Source of the DNA: Pyrinomonadaceae bacterium
GTDB lineage: Bacteria; Acidobacteriota; Blastocatellia; Pyrinomonadales; Pyrinomonadaceae
Length of the DNA: 8,688 nucleotides
Assembly (NCBI GenBank): GCA_018060305.1
Contig: JAGOWF010000107.1
Coordinates: forward strand, 1-8,688
Direction: 5' to 3'
Made by a program: the position numbers and the translations under genes. Of the stretch, positions 1 to 6,781 are shown in pieces; positions within the stretch are counted from its first letter, which is position 1, and each line of letters opens with the position of its first letter. Below the pieces are notes generated by a model. The model had not been told where the DNA came from. It worked only from the letters and a program-made list of their open reading frames with translations, and made no database searches.

Positions 1-656
1 CCCTTGATGTCGTCCTCAGAACCCACAAACAGACCGCCTGATGCATTTGTTATCACATACACGGCGTAACGCGCCACCTTGACCTGACCGGTATTCTTCT
101 TAATATCGTCCGGAACTTCGTCGGTCGCCGTTTCATCCTTCGGCGGCTTAACCCTAGGTTTCGGATCCTTCACCGCCGGCGGCTTTGGCTTGTCCTCGAG
201 TTCGTCATCCAGATCATCAATATCGCCAAGCTCGTCCGCAGGTTTTGTTCCGGGTTTCGTGTTCGGTTTTGGAGGATTGTTCTTGTCCTCGTTGAGAATA
301 TCGTCCAATTCCTTGTCCGGATCGTCCTTAGGTGGTTTGGTCCGCTTGGGTGTCGGTGACGGTTTGGCGTCCGGCTCAAGTTCCTCATCCAGATCATCGA
401 TATCGCCGAGATCGTCCGCCGGTTTTGTTCCGGGTTTTGCGTTCGGTTTTGCAGGATTGTTCTTGTCCTCGTTGAGAATATCGTCCAATTCCTTGTCCGG
501 GTCGTCTTTTGGCGGTTTCGTCCGCTTAGGTGTTGGTGTCGGCTTGGCGTCGGCCGCAGCACCGTCCCGGACATTATCTGATGCGAACAAAAGCGATGCT
601 AAGAACAGTGCCGTGATCGCTAACAAAACGAAATGTGAAACTTTAGTGATGCTCAT
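1..656 (-). CDS. Exported Lys/Pro/Asp-rich tandem-repeat protein, C-terminus beyond the window
   Basis: The reading frame stays open from an ATG at 656 to the left edge, giving 218 codons, so the C-terminus is missing. An AGGAG site 5 bases before the ATG overlaps the end of the upstream peptidase gene (gap 10 bases), so the two are very likely co-transcribed. Residues 8-25 are a hydrophobic stretch after Lys5, consistent with a signal peptide or N-terminal anchor. Residues 37-96 and 97-156 are two near-identical 60-residue units rich in Lys, Pro and Asp, each with KRTKPPKDDPDKELDDILNE and ending in an acidic GDIDDLD segment. A degenerate partial third unit follows at about 163-187 (VKPPKDETATDEVPDDIKK). 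From about 190 the sequence becomes ordinary (VKVARYAVYVITNASGGLFV) and may begin a folded domain. The repeats look disordered, alternating basic and acidic. I do not recognise the family; a periplasmic linker or wall-spanning role is a guess. The gene is real with fair certainty, but its function is unknown. Confidence 0.75.
   Translation of the reverse strand, partial: MSITKVSHFVLLAITALFLASLLFASDNVRDGAAADAKPTPTPKRTKPPKDDPDKELDDILNEDKNNPAKPNAKPGTKPADDLGDIDDLDEELEPDAKPSPTPKRTKPPKDDPDKELDDILNEDKNNPPKPNTKPGTKPADELGDIDDLDDELEDKPKPPAVKDPKPRVKPPKDETATDEVPDDIKKNTGQVKVARYAVYVITNASGGLFVGSEDDIK
189..548 (-). repeat. Two tandem 180-bp in-frame coding repeats
   Basis: Units at 369-548 (first in the protein) and 189-368 (second) are the same length with no indels. 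By eye they differ at about 23 of 180 positions. A 48-base block is identical in both (453-500 and 273-320). The unit is 60 codons, so copy number can change without breaking the frame. Differences cluster at the unit ends, which suggests a fairly recent duplication or continuing gene conversion. Confidence 0.9.
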
Positions 657-666
657 AACTGCTCCT

Positions 667-2088
667 TTATTGATCCGGCAAAACCCCTTGGCCCGGGCCG
701 GTTGGCTGCATCGTCGGGACGAGCGTTGCGAGCCGTGCCTTCATTTTCTGAAAGTCTTTGCTATCCAACTGCATCTCGCGATCCAGCGGAAAACTGTCGA
801 GATAGTCCGTGAGATAGATCGCGCGGTCAGGAACCGGCGGATGCGTACTGAGCAGTTTCATCGGCTGTTTGGGATTAGCCTTGTAGAGCTTTACGAAGAA
901 GGCCGACATCGCCGTGGGATTGTAACCCGCGTTGAAGAGAATATGTGACCCATAAAGGTCTGCTTCCTTTTCTTCTGACCGGCTGTAAGCGCGGGCAAAG
1001 AGCTCAACGACGAAATTCGACCCGATCCCGGCCGCAAGCTGGGCCCATCCGCCTTGCGGCGCAACAGCCGCCACGATCGCATTCGCGATGCTCTGATTCT
1101 TATATTTGCTGAGCACCGCACGAGCCTGATGGTGAGCGTAATTGTGGGCGAGTTCGTGTGACAGGACGCCCGCCAGCTCGGATTCATTCTCGGCAAAGTT
1201 AAGCAGTCCCGTATAAACAACGACATGCCCCGGCGGCGTCACCGCATTGACCTGTGGCGAATTTACGATCGTCAGCTTGTATTCGAACGGCGATCCCGGC
1301 GATTTCGTCACTAGACGCTCCACCAGCTTTTGCACATACTCTTTGACCTCAGGGTCCTCGACCTTCGGTGCCTGCGCGGCTAGGGCATTAAAGCCCATGC
1401 TGCCGAGGTTCATTTCCCATTCCTTGGTCACTGCAAACAGTGGCTCCTGCCGACCGGTCTGCTGGTTAAAGCCCATTATCTTTGAGTCGCTGGACTGGTA
1501 GTAATCGGCGTGCCGGTTCCAACTCGCCAAAAACCGATTCTGACTATCGGCAAGTATCTTACGCACAGAGGCCGCCGTCTCCGCTGAGATATCCATTGCC
1601 AGAAACTTGTTCAGCCAGCGGATGCTCTCGTCGTGCTTGCCTGTATTGTAGAGCGCGTATCCGGTAAGATACGTCATCCTCTGATTGGACGGGAACTGCG
1701 CGAGTCCTTCTTTGGCGGCTTTTAGACAATCGTCGTAATCCTTGGAAAAGCCGAAATATGTCTGATAAAAATACGTGCTCGTCAGCAGGTCGAAGCACTT
1801 TTCGCATGCCTGGTCTGCCTTAATACTCTTCTTGAGCAGTTTTTCGGCTTCATCCAACGCCTTCCGAGCTGCCTTTTTCGATCTGTCGTCTTTCGAATTG
1901 AGATAATCGAGGCCGTCTTTTCTGGCCTGCTGGATCAACGCGTCTGCCTGGCTGACGGCATCGTCACCGTCGAGCGAGGCTAAGTTTCGGATTTGATCTG
2001 AGGATCGCGGTCGATCGGCGTGGACGTTCAGGCTGCTGAACAAACCGATAGCAAAAACAAACCCTAAAACGAGAATTCTTCCCCTCAT
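667..2088 (-). CDS. Secreted M48-family zinc metallopeptidase with N-terminal TPR-like region
   Basis: The product is 473 residues. Residues 1-24 form a signal peptide (basic MRGR, hydrophobic core, then NVHA before DRPRSS), so it acts in the periplasm or envelope. Residues about 45-185 are helical and TPR-like (for example LTGYALYNTGKHDESIRWLN). The M48 domain follows at about 235-430: NAVTPPGHVVVYTGLL, the zinc and catalytic motif HELAH at 311-315, the third ligand Glu375 in SEEKEAD, and STHPP at 414-418, typical of the BepA/LoiP-type M48C group. In E. coli BepA the TPR part follows the protease; here the helical part precedes it. All catalytic residues expected of an active enzyme are visible. 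The frame also opens at a TTG at 2127, but the ATG at 2088 has a GGAGG site and starts the signal peptide directly. Likely roles are quality control of outer-membrane or secreted proteins. It is probably co-transcribed with the repeat protein behind it, which could be substrate or partner. Confidence 0.92.
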   Translation of the reverse strand: MRGRILVLGFVFAIGLFSSLNVHADRPRSSDQIRNLASLDGDDAVSQADALIQQARKDGLDYLNSKDDRSKKAARKALDEAEKLLKKSIKADQACEKCFDLLTSTYFYQTYFGFSKDYDDCLKAAKEGLAQFPSNQRMTYLTGYALYNTGKHDESIRWLNKFLAMDISAETAASVRKILADSQNRFLASWNRHADYYQSSDSKIMGFNQQTGRQEPLFAVTKEWEMNLGSMGFNALAAQAPKVEDPEVKEYVQKLVERLVTKSPGSPFEYKLTIVNSPQVNAVTPPGHVVVYTGLLNFAENESELAGVLSHELAHNYAHHQARAVLSKYKNQSIANAIVAAVAPQGGWAQLAAGIGSNFVVELFARAYSRSEEKEADLYGSHILFNAGYNPTAMSAFFVKLYKANPKQPMKLLSTHPPVPDRAIYLTDYLDSFPLDREMQLDSKDFQKMKARLATLVPTMQPTGPGQGVLPDQ

Positions 2089-2097
2089 TTTCGGATA

Positions 2098-2102
2098 CCT
2101 CC
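2098..2102 (-). promoter_or_regulatory. Ribosome binding site that sets the M48 peptidase start
   Basis: Read on the minus strand this is GGAGG, 9 bases before the ATG at 2088. No comparable site precedes the TTG at 2127, so the shorter protein starting MRGRILVLGF is preferred. Confidence 0.75.
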
Positions 2103-2200
2103 AACTGCACAAAAGGCCAACTACCAAATAGCCGAATGGACCGGCTGGCCTTACGCCGATCCGGGAGTCGGATATTCTGCTGCGGGGGATGCGCAGAGGA

Positions 2201-2229
2201 ACTCTAGCACTGACTGATTAGAATATCAA
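2201..2229 (-). promoter_or_regulatory. Candidate sigma70-type promoter for the M48 peptidase and repeat protein
   Basis: On the minus strand TTGATA (2224-2229) and TAGAGT (2201-2206) are separated by 17 bases. They match the bacterial consensus at 5 of 6 and 4 of 6 positions. The site lies in the 152-base gap just after the LptFG stop codon and would give a leader of roughly 105 bases before the ATG at 2088. This suggests the two-gene unit has its own promoter. Matches this short arise by chance, and no terminator hairpin is evident after LptFG, so read-through is also possible. Confidence 0.4.
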
Positions 2230-2240
2230 GTCAATTTTGC

Positions 2241-4538
2241 CTACGTGCGGACGCGCGAGATCAGGTACACGCCCAGTAATGAAAAGACAGCAAGCGGTGC
2301 CCAAACGGCGAGAAGCGGCGTCAGTTGTCCATTAAGGCCGAACTGCTCAAATACAGCGATAATGCCGATGAAAACCAGCCAGAGCCCGACAGCTCCGGCC
2401 AGACTGCTTCCGCGACGGCGCGGCACCAACGTCACGGCCAGCGGGGCAGCAAACAAGGCGATAACTAGTGGAAGCAAGATCGTTGCATACGACCTTTGCA
2501 GGGGCACCTCGATCGTGCGGCGAACCGCATCCGAGTCGCCCGTCGACAGGCGAAGCCTAAGCTCGGCCGAATTCATATGTGCAGGTTTGCGCGGAATTGC
2601 TGAGAATGGATCCATTCGCTCTGATATATCGATCTCCTTGCCTTCCGCATCCGTGATCTTTCCTTGTTCGAGCGAGAACCTCTGCACATCACGCAGCACG
2701 ACATTACCATTTGTCCACACAGCGGCACTGGCACGGATCACGCTCCGAAGCGCCCTATCGGTCTCACCAAACTCGAATACTATTACGTCGGCCGCATCCG
2801 CAGACGTTTTTGACGCACTCCCCTGCACGTTATCAGACGTAAGCCTGTAGGCATAGAGACGATCCTCACCCTTGCTCCACATCTCCCGCCCGCTGGACAC
2901 CGGTTTTCCTTCGTTGGCAATATACTGTCGCGTCTCGTCCTGTATGCGGTTGGCACCGGGAAGCACGGTTTCCTGAACAAGATAGGTCGCTCCGCCGATC
3001 ACGAGCATCAATGCGAAGCCCGGCAGAAGCAGCCGGTAAACGCTCTGCCCCGCGGCGGCCCAGGTGACGAGTTCATTCTGCCGCGATTTAATAGCATATG
3101 TCGCCATCATGCCGATCATTGCGGCCGTTGGGACAACCTGGACCAAAATGTATGGAAAGAGAAAAACGAGGTATTTGATGAGGTAAAAGGCGCCGCCGTC
3201 GATCACGGCTGCTCGCCGCCACAGGTCAAGTCCCGTGAAGATAAGAAACAGCGTGATCAGAAACGCGAGTGCCAATGCGAGATTTTTGACCAGATTGCGA
3301 AGCAGATCGAAATCGCGCAGCCCCGTCGTGAGATCAATAAACAGGTCACTGGATCCGAGCCGGCCTCTAGCCTCCGTAAGACGTCGGACGACACTACGGA
3401 ACGGCCGGCTGACAATGTCCCAAAGATCACCGCCACGCATATGTCCAAACCACCAGACAGCTGCTATACAGCCGATCAACGGGACCAACACGCCCGCAAA
3501 TACCGGCACTACTCCCGATCGTGAAAGCTGTTCACCTATGAACGTGAGGATATAGAACGCTATCAGGACAAACAGCGAGACTGCGAGGCCGAAACCCCGG
3601 CCTCCGCGGCTGAATCGAAGCACGATGAATGTCGCCAAAACACAAAAAAGCAATGGCGTCGCCGATAGCAGGATGCGCCGATAACTGAGGACGTCGCGTT
3701 CCCGTTCCTCTTTGGCGGACAGGTCGCGCTCATCGTCAAGATCATCCAGCCCGAGAGTCTCGGGCCGCAGCCCCGAGCGGTTCAACTGGTCGATCAGTTC
3801 GTCACGCTTTGTTCTGATCGCCAGGCGAAGCTCACCAAGATTCTCGACAACAGCCTCACCGCCGCCCGATCGCCGAGTCGGAATGTTCCAGCCGTTGGCG
3901 TCCTCCAGAACGAGTTCCGATTCTTGCTCCGATGTATCAATTCTGCCTTGCCTTGCCGTTATCAGACGCAGCCGTTCGCGTGAGTCGTCCTTGATCTGGA
4001 CGAAGATATCCTGCCAGCGGCCCGTTGCGACGTCGCCGCTGCCCACATAGATCGCAAAACCCGCCAGTTCCGTATTGATCATGCCCGGCTCGACCGGCGA
4101 TTCGAGTTTCTTGATAGCCGTCTCGAGAGCGATCCGCTTTACCAGCCTGGTTGCGAGCGGCACTCCCTTCACATTCACGACGAAAGCAAATATCGAGAAT
4201 AGGACGCCGAGCAACATGATCGGCGCCGCGATCTGCCAATTGCCCACGCCGGCCGCACGCATGGCGACCAACTCGCTGTCACCCTGCATTTTTGTCAGGC
4301 CGATCACCGTGCCAACCAAGATCGCGGCGGGACATGTGAAGGCGATCACGTTGGGCACGAGCGCCAACGTCAATTGCCACGCAAGGCTGGCCGGTATGGC
4401 GAGATTGAAAAATATATCCGAAAAGCGGCTGGCCTGTTGGACGAACATGACCATCGTCAACAGCAGCCATGACAGGACGAAGTATGGAACTATCGTCGCG
4501 AGCAGGTATCTGGAGATAAGGCGGCCGACGCGGTGCAT
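2241..4538 (-). CDS. LptF-LptG-type lipopolysaccharide export permease, apparently fused in one chain
   Basis: The product is 765 residues, about twice the usual 350-400 of a single LptF or LptG. Each half repeats the YjgP/YjgQ plan. Half one has membrane segments near 12-33, 52-82 and 103-125, a soluble beta-rich part at about 150-280, then segments near 288-308, 314-337 and 342-364. Half two has segments near 417-437, 450-482 and 501-523, a soluble part at about 530-675, then segments near 683-705, 713-733 and 740-761. Family hallmarks recur in both halves: GLTKMQGDSELVAMRAAG at 80-97 and ATYAIKSRQNELVTWAAAG at 479-497. In characterised systems LptF and LptG pair in the inner membrane with the LptB ATPase to push lipopolysaccharide to LptC; this chain would supply both. 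A charged linker (about 366-412) joins the halves. The ATG at 4538 lies 6 bases after the recO stop, with a weak GGGA site, which implies an operon. The family is secure; the fusion assignment rests on the internal repetition. Confidence 0.9.
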   Translation of the reverse strand: MHRVGRLISRYLLATIVPYFVLSWLLLTMVMFVQQASRFSDIFFNLAIPASLAWQLTLALVPNVIAFTCPAAILVGTVIGLTKMQGDSELVAMRAAGVGNWQIAAPIMLLGVLFSIFAFVVNVKGVPLATRLVKRIALETAIKKLESPVEPGMINTELAGFAIYVGSGDVATGRWQDIFVQIKDDSRERLRLITARQGRIDTSEQESELVLEDANGWNIPTRRSGGGEAVVENLGELRLAIRTKRDELIDQLNRSGLRPETLGLDDLDDERDLSAKEERERDVLSYRRILLSATPLLFCVLATFIVLRFSRGGRGFGLAVSLFVLIAFYILTFIGEQLSRSGVVPVFAGVLVPLIGCIAAVWWFGHMRGGDLWDIVSRPFRSVVRRLTEARGRLGSSDLFIDLTTGLRDFDLLRNLVKNLALALAFLITLFLIFTGLDLWRRAAVIDGGAFYLIKYLVFLFPYILVQVVPTAAMIGMMATYAIKSRQNELVTWAAAGQSVYRLLLPGFALMLVIGGATYLVQETVLPGANRIQDETRQYIANEGKPVSSGREMWSKGEDRLYAYRLTSDNVQGSASKTSADAADVIVFEFGETDRALRSVIRASAAVWTNGNVVLRDVQRFSLEQGKITDAEGKEIDISERMDPFSAIPRKPAHMNSAELRLRLSTGDSDAVRRTIEVPLQRSYATILLPLVIALFAAPLAVTLVPRRRGSSLAGAVGLWLVFIGIIAVFEQFGLNGQLTPLLAVWAPLAVFSLLGVYLISRVRT

Positions 4539-4544
4539 ACTTCC

Positions 4545-5297
4545 CTACTTTTGAATCGCGAACTGCATCTCGCCCGTCACTTTTCGCCCTAGCGAGCGTG
4601 TGGCGATCTCACGCAGGACGCCTGAGAGAGCACGTAACTCCGTTAGTTCACCCGCACAGTGTCGGGCAAACTCCTCAGGGTGCCGGGTCCTTACCGATGC
4701 CGCGATCGCCCGGGCCGCGCTGCCGAGGGTTTGATTTCCCTCGGTCCGCCGACAATTGCCGCAAACGAGATGCTGGTCACCGGTCACGCTGGCATTTTCG
4801 CTGTCCGACAACACTCGTCCGCAGTCTCTACAAGTCCTCCAATCCGGAAGAAAGCCTGCTAGCCGCAATAGCCATAGCTCAAAATACACGCCGACCGCGT
4901 CCAAGGCTCCTGCGTCCGCAGCAGCGGTCTCAATACATGCCCGCGTCATTCGGTAGAGCGTCTCATTAGGGTCGTGCGGCGGCGAAAACGCCATCAAGAG
5001 TTCTGCCAAGTACGAGAACTTGCCCAGGAAGGCCGGATCGGCCGCTGCGGCAAAATTTGACGCCAACAGTTCGACCTTCTGGATTGATACAAGCTCGACC
5101 GTTTCCTTTTCAAAATACGTCGCAGCCACGATCGAAAACGGCTCCAAACCGCTGCCAAATCTGCTCTTAAGCCGCTTTGCCCCTTTTGCGACACCGCGCA
5201 CGATGCCATGCTCACGCGTCAGCAGAACGACGATCTTGTCCGCCTCGGCCAGATTGTAGCTTTTGAGGACGAGGCTCTCGGATTCGACCAGCGGCAT
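4545..5297 (-). CDS. recO: DNA repair protein RecO
   Basis: RecO helps load RecA onto SSB-coated single-stranded DNA together with RecR (and RecF) in gap repair and recombination, in the cytoplasm. The product is 250 residues, normal for the family. The N-terminal OB-fold region opens with ESESLVLKSYNLAEADKIVV, followed by REHGIVRGVAKGAKR and a conserved basic KSRFGSGLEPF stretch. The helical C-terminal part carries a CxxC...CxxC zinc site at Cys156, Cys159, Cys179 and Cys182. The ATG at 5297 was chosen because it aligns with the usual start just before the first strand; the frame runs on upstream to a TTG at 5339, but that part lies inside the preceding small gene. The start is 4 bases after that gene's stop and has no strong ribosome site, so it may depend on translational coupling. 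The stop lies 6 bases before the LptFG start. Confidence 0.95.
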   Translation of the reverse strand: MPLVESESLVLKSYNLAEADKIVVLLTREHGIVRGVAKGAKRLKSRFGSGLEPFSIVAATYFEKETVELVSIQKVELLASNFAAAADPAFLGKFSYLAELLMAFSPPHDPNETLYRMTRACIETAAADAGALDAVGVYFELWLLRLAGFLPDWRTCRDCGRVLSDSENASVTGDQHLVCGNCRRTEGNQTLGSAARAIAASVRTRHPEEFARHCAGELTELRALSGVLREIATRSLGRKVTGEMQFAIQK

Positions 5298-5301
5298 CTG
5301 T

Positions 5302-5472
5302 TTACCACGGAATAAAGTAGAGTAACCAAGCCAGAACAAGGCTTATAACGACAAATTGCGCAAACGTCTTGGCTCCGTAGAGGACGCGCTGCTTCGCGGT
5401 GCCGCCGCCAAAGATCGCGAACGCAACCGAAACAAAGAATCCAAAGCCTACGAGGTATAGAAAATGGATCAT
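5302..5472 (-). CDS. Small two-helix membrane protein, 56 residues
   Basis: I do not recognise a family. The ATG at 5472 shares four bases (ATGA) with the stop of the upstream DUF6677-like gene and has a good GGGAGGAAGAG site before it. The stop TAA lies 4 bases before the recO ATG. The product begins MIHFLYLVGFGFFVSVAFAI, a hydrophobic helix at about 3-21. A short polar loop with GGGTAKQRVLYGAK follows at about 22-35, then a second hydrophobic helix at about 36-54 ending YFIPW. The two helices, the positive loop and the coupling at both ends argue for a real inner-membrane protein. It may work with the membrane protein encoded just before it, but nothing in the sequence gives its function. 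Its ends are fixed well; its role is unknown. Confidence 0.72.
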   Translation of the reverse strand: MIHFLYLVGFGFFVSVAFAIFGGGTAKQRVLYGAKTFAQFVVISLVLAWLLYFIPW

Positions 5473-5849
5473 CTCTTCCTCCCGAGGGCGATATCTACCG
5501 CGTCAATGGCTGCCAGATAATTGAGCAATCCTGCAACCTCCAGGAATCGTCCGCCATACTCGAATGTCGCGAGTTTTGCCACGTCGGGCGACGGAGCTGC
5601 GGCCATCAGCAGGCTTATCACCGCGCCAAGGCCGCTGCCAAACCTTGCAAAAATATTAAGCAGATAGAGCAGAGCGCCGTCCTTAAAATCAAATCCGGGA
5701 TAATGGGCACCGCCGCTCAAGAGTGCGATGATGAACATTCCCCAGATGACGACACTTAGGATCATTCCCCTTACGATCCGGCCCTGTGCCAGGTGCCCTG
5801 CGCCCGGAAATATCCACGCCACTATGCCAACTATAACTGGACTGTCCAT
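5469..5849 (-). CDS. Small multi-pass membrane protein, DUF6677-like
   Basis: The product is 126 residues with hydrophobic segments near 4-20, 27-48 and 62-85 and a moderately hydrophobic end. The N-terminus VGIVAWIFPGAGHLAQGRIV has the Gly-rich loop followed by GR seen in small membrane proteins of the DUF6677 type. The C-terminus FLEVAGLLNYLAAIDAVDIA followed by GRKR also resembles that group. I assign it from memory of the pattern, not by search. The role is unknown. The ATG at 5849 has GAGG 4 bases upstream. The frame also opens at an ATG at 5888, which has no ribosome site and would add a polar 13-residue lead, so I prefer 5849. It is the first gene of the run ending with LptFG and overlaps the next gene by ATGA. 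A candidate promoter lies just upstream. Confidence 0.75.
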   Translation of the reverse strand: MDSPVIVGIVAWIFPGAGHLAQGRIVRGMILSVVIWGMFIIALLSGGAHYPGFDFKDGALLYLLNIFARFGSGLGAVISLLMAAAPSPDVAKLATFEYGGRFLEVAGLLNYLAAIDAVDIALGRKR

Positions 5850-5915
5850 CTGACCTCGGTTCAGTGTCTGTGCTCTAGCATCTTGCATCGATTATCTAGT
5901 CGTTACGTTTCCTAA

Positions 5916-5944
5916 AGTATAATCAGAACTATTGCTCGTATCAC
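5916..5944 (-). promoter_or_regulatory. Candidate promoter for the DUF6677-small protein-recO-lptFG operon
   Basis: On the minus strand GTGATA (5939-5944) and TATACT (5916-5921) are spaced by 17 bases and match the sigma70-type consensus at 4 of 6 and 5 of 6 positions. The predicted transcript would start near 5909, giving a leader of about 60 bases before the ATG at 5849. It sits in the 142-base gap after the amidotransferase-like gene, so that gene and the operon are probably separate units. No clear terminator is seen in the gap. Confidence 0.4.
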
Positions 5945-5991
5945 ATCGTCATCGCATCTCTTACGGAACGACCTTATGAATCACTTTAAGT

Positions 5992-6726
5992 CTAATTCCT
6001 CTGCCGGCATTCGCTCAGGAACATACCAAAGAGTTCCCGCGATAGACCGTCATGCCCACGTGTCAGTTCAGGATGCCACTGGACGCCGACGATAAATCTG
6101 CCCCGCCGTCGGTCCTCGATGCATTCTACGATGCCGTCCAGTGCCCAGGCGGTCGCTTTCAGGCCCTTGCCGATCTTGCCTATCGCCTGATGATGCGACG
6201 AATTGACCCGAACGTCGGCTGTTGCGGCCTTTACGGCCGCCAAACTATTCAAAATACTGCCGGCCGCGATCTTCAGGCTATGTGAATTACGATGCTCGGG
6301 CACGCCTTGTTCATGTTTATAGCTTCCCTTCACCTGCGACTGAATGTCCTGTATCAGCGTGCCGCCACGCCATACATTCAAGGCCTGCATTCCGTAACAT
6401 ATCGCCAAAATGGGCATTTTCAGCCTCTCGGCCTCGGCCAGTACGAGACGCTCGGTCTCGTCCTTCACCGGAATTACCGTGCCAAGTTCGTGATGTGGTT
6501 CTTCGCCGTAATAGTGAGGATCTACGTCACTGTTACAGCCCGGCAATAAAATGCCGTCAAGCTCCGCCAAAACCTCGTAAATATACTCCGACTTCGGTAT
6601 CAGCGAGATATGCACGGGCACGCCGCCCGCCGCCTCGATCGCCTCGCTGTAATCACGCCCGAGATAAAACCGGCCGGTCTCAAGCTCAAGACGCATTGTG
6701 ATGCCGATCCGCGGCCGTCGTGCCAT
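5992..6726 (-). CDS. Class I glutamine-amidotransferase-like hydrolase, peptidase C26 / PuuD-like
   Basis: The product is 244 residues, normal for gamma-glutamyl-gamma-aminobutyrate hydrolase relatives, which cleave gamma-glutamyl amide bonds in the cytoplasm. The opening RRPRIGITMRLE and the strand DGILLPGCNSDVDPHYYGE (57-75) are typical of the family. The nucleophile elbow is AICYGMQ with Cys110, and the catalytic His and Glu are His218 and Glu220 in VQWHPE. NSSHHQAIGKIG (175-186) is the usual conserved His block. The elbow has Tyr where PuuD-type enzymes generally have Arg (CRG); Tyr at this place is familiar from GMP synthetase amidotransferase domains. The substrate is therefore uncertain; no putrescine-pathway gene is nearby. 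The ATG at 6726 has AGAGG 3 bases upstream. It is transcribed divergently from hslV and separated from the downstream operon by a gap. Confidence 0.88.
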   Translation of the reverse strand: MARRPRIGITMRLELETGRFYLGRDYSEAIEAAGGVPVHISLIPKSEYIYEVLAELDGILLPGCNSDVDPHYYGEEPHHELGTVIPVKDETERLVLAEAERLKMPILAICYGMQALNVWRGGTLIQDIQSQVKGSYKHEQGVPEHRNSHSLKIAAGSILNSLAAVKAATADVRVNSSHHQAIGKIGKGLKATAWALDGIVECIEDRRRGRFIVGVQWHPELTRGHDGLSRELFGMFLSECRQRN

Positions 6727-6781
6727 AAACCTCTTAATGTTCTGTTAAATTGGGCAATCTGTCAATTTTAGCCATAGATCA

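Noticed and set aside
170..574. Minus-strand 134-codon frame rich in Arg, Thr and Asn
   Set aside because: It is an out-of-frame reading of the repeat gene. The frame starting at 656 has a signal peptide and a ribosome site and stays open past this frame's end.
190..948. Plus-strand 252-codon open frame rich in Ser
   Set aside because: It is antisense to the tandem repeats and to the end of the M48 peptidase. Its Ser-rich sequence is the complement of Asp/Glu/Lys codons, and both minus-strand genes have better ribosome sites and domain support.
2113..2152. Inverted repeat AAGGCCA ... TGGCCTT as a terminator after LptFG
   Set aside because: The stem is only 7 bases with a 26-base loop and no T-run follows, so it does not support termination and is likely chance.
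3235..4554. Several plus-strand and alternate-frame open frames across LptFG
   Set aside because: They are antisense or shifted readings of a long gene with clear membrane-protein structure, and show no domain pattern of their own.
5298..5339. N-terminal extension of RecO starting at TTG 5339
   Set aside because: It lies inside the 56-residue membrane protein gene in another frame, and the ATG at 5297 matches the usual RecO start.
6737..6765. Minus-strand TTGACA (6760-6765) as the -35 of an amidotransferase promoter
   Set aside because: The -35 match is perfect, but the best -10 at 17 bases (GAACAT, 6737-6742) is poor and would start the transcript near 6730, cutting off the AGAGG ribosome site.
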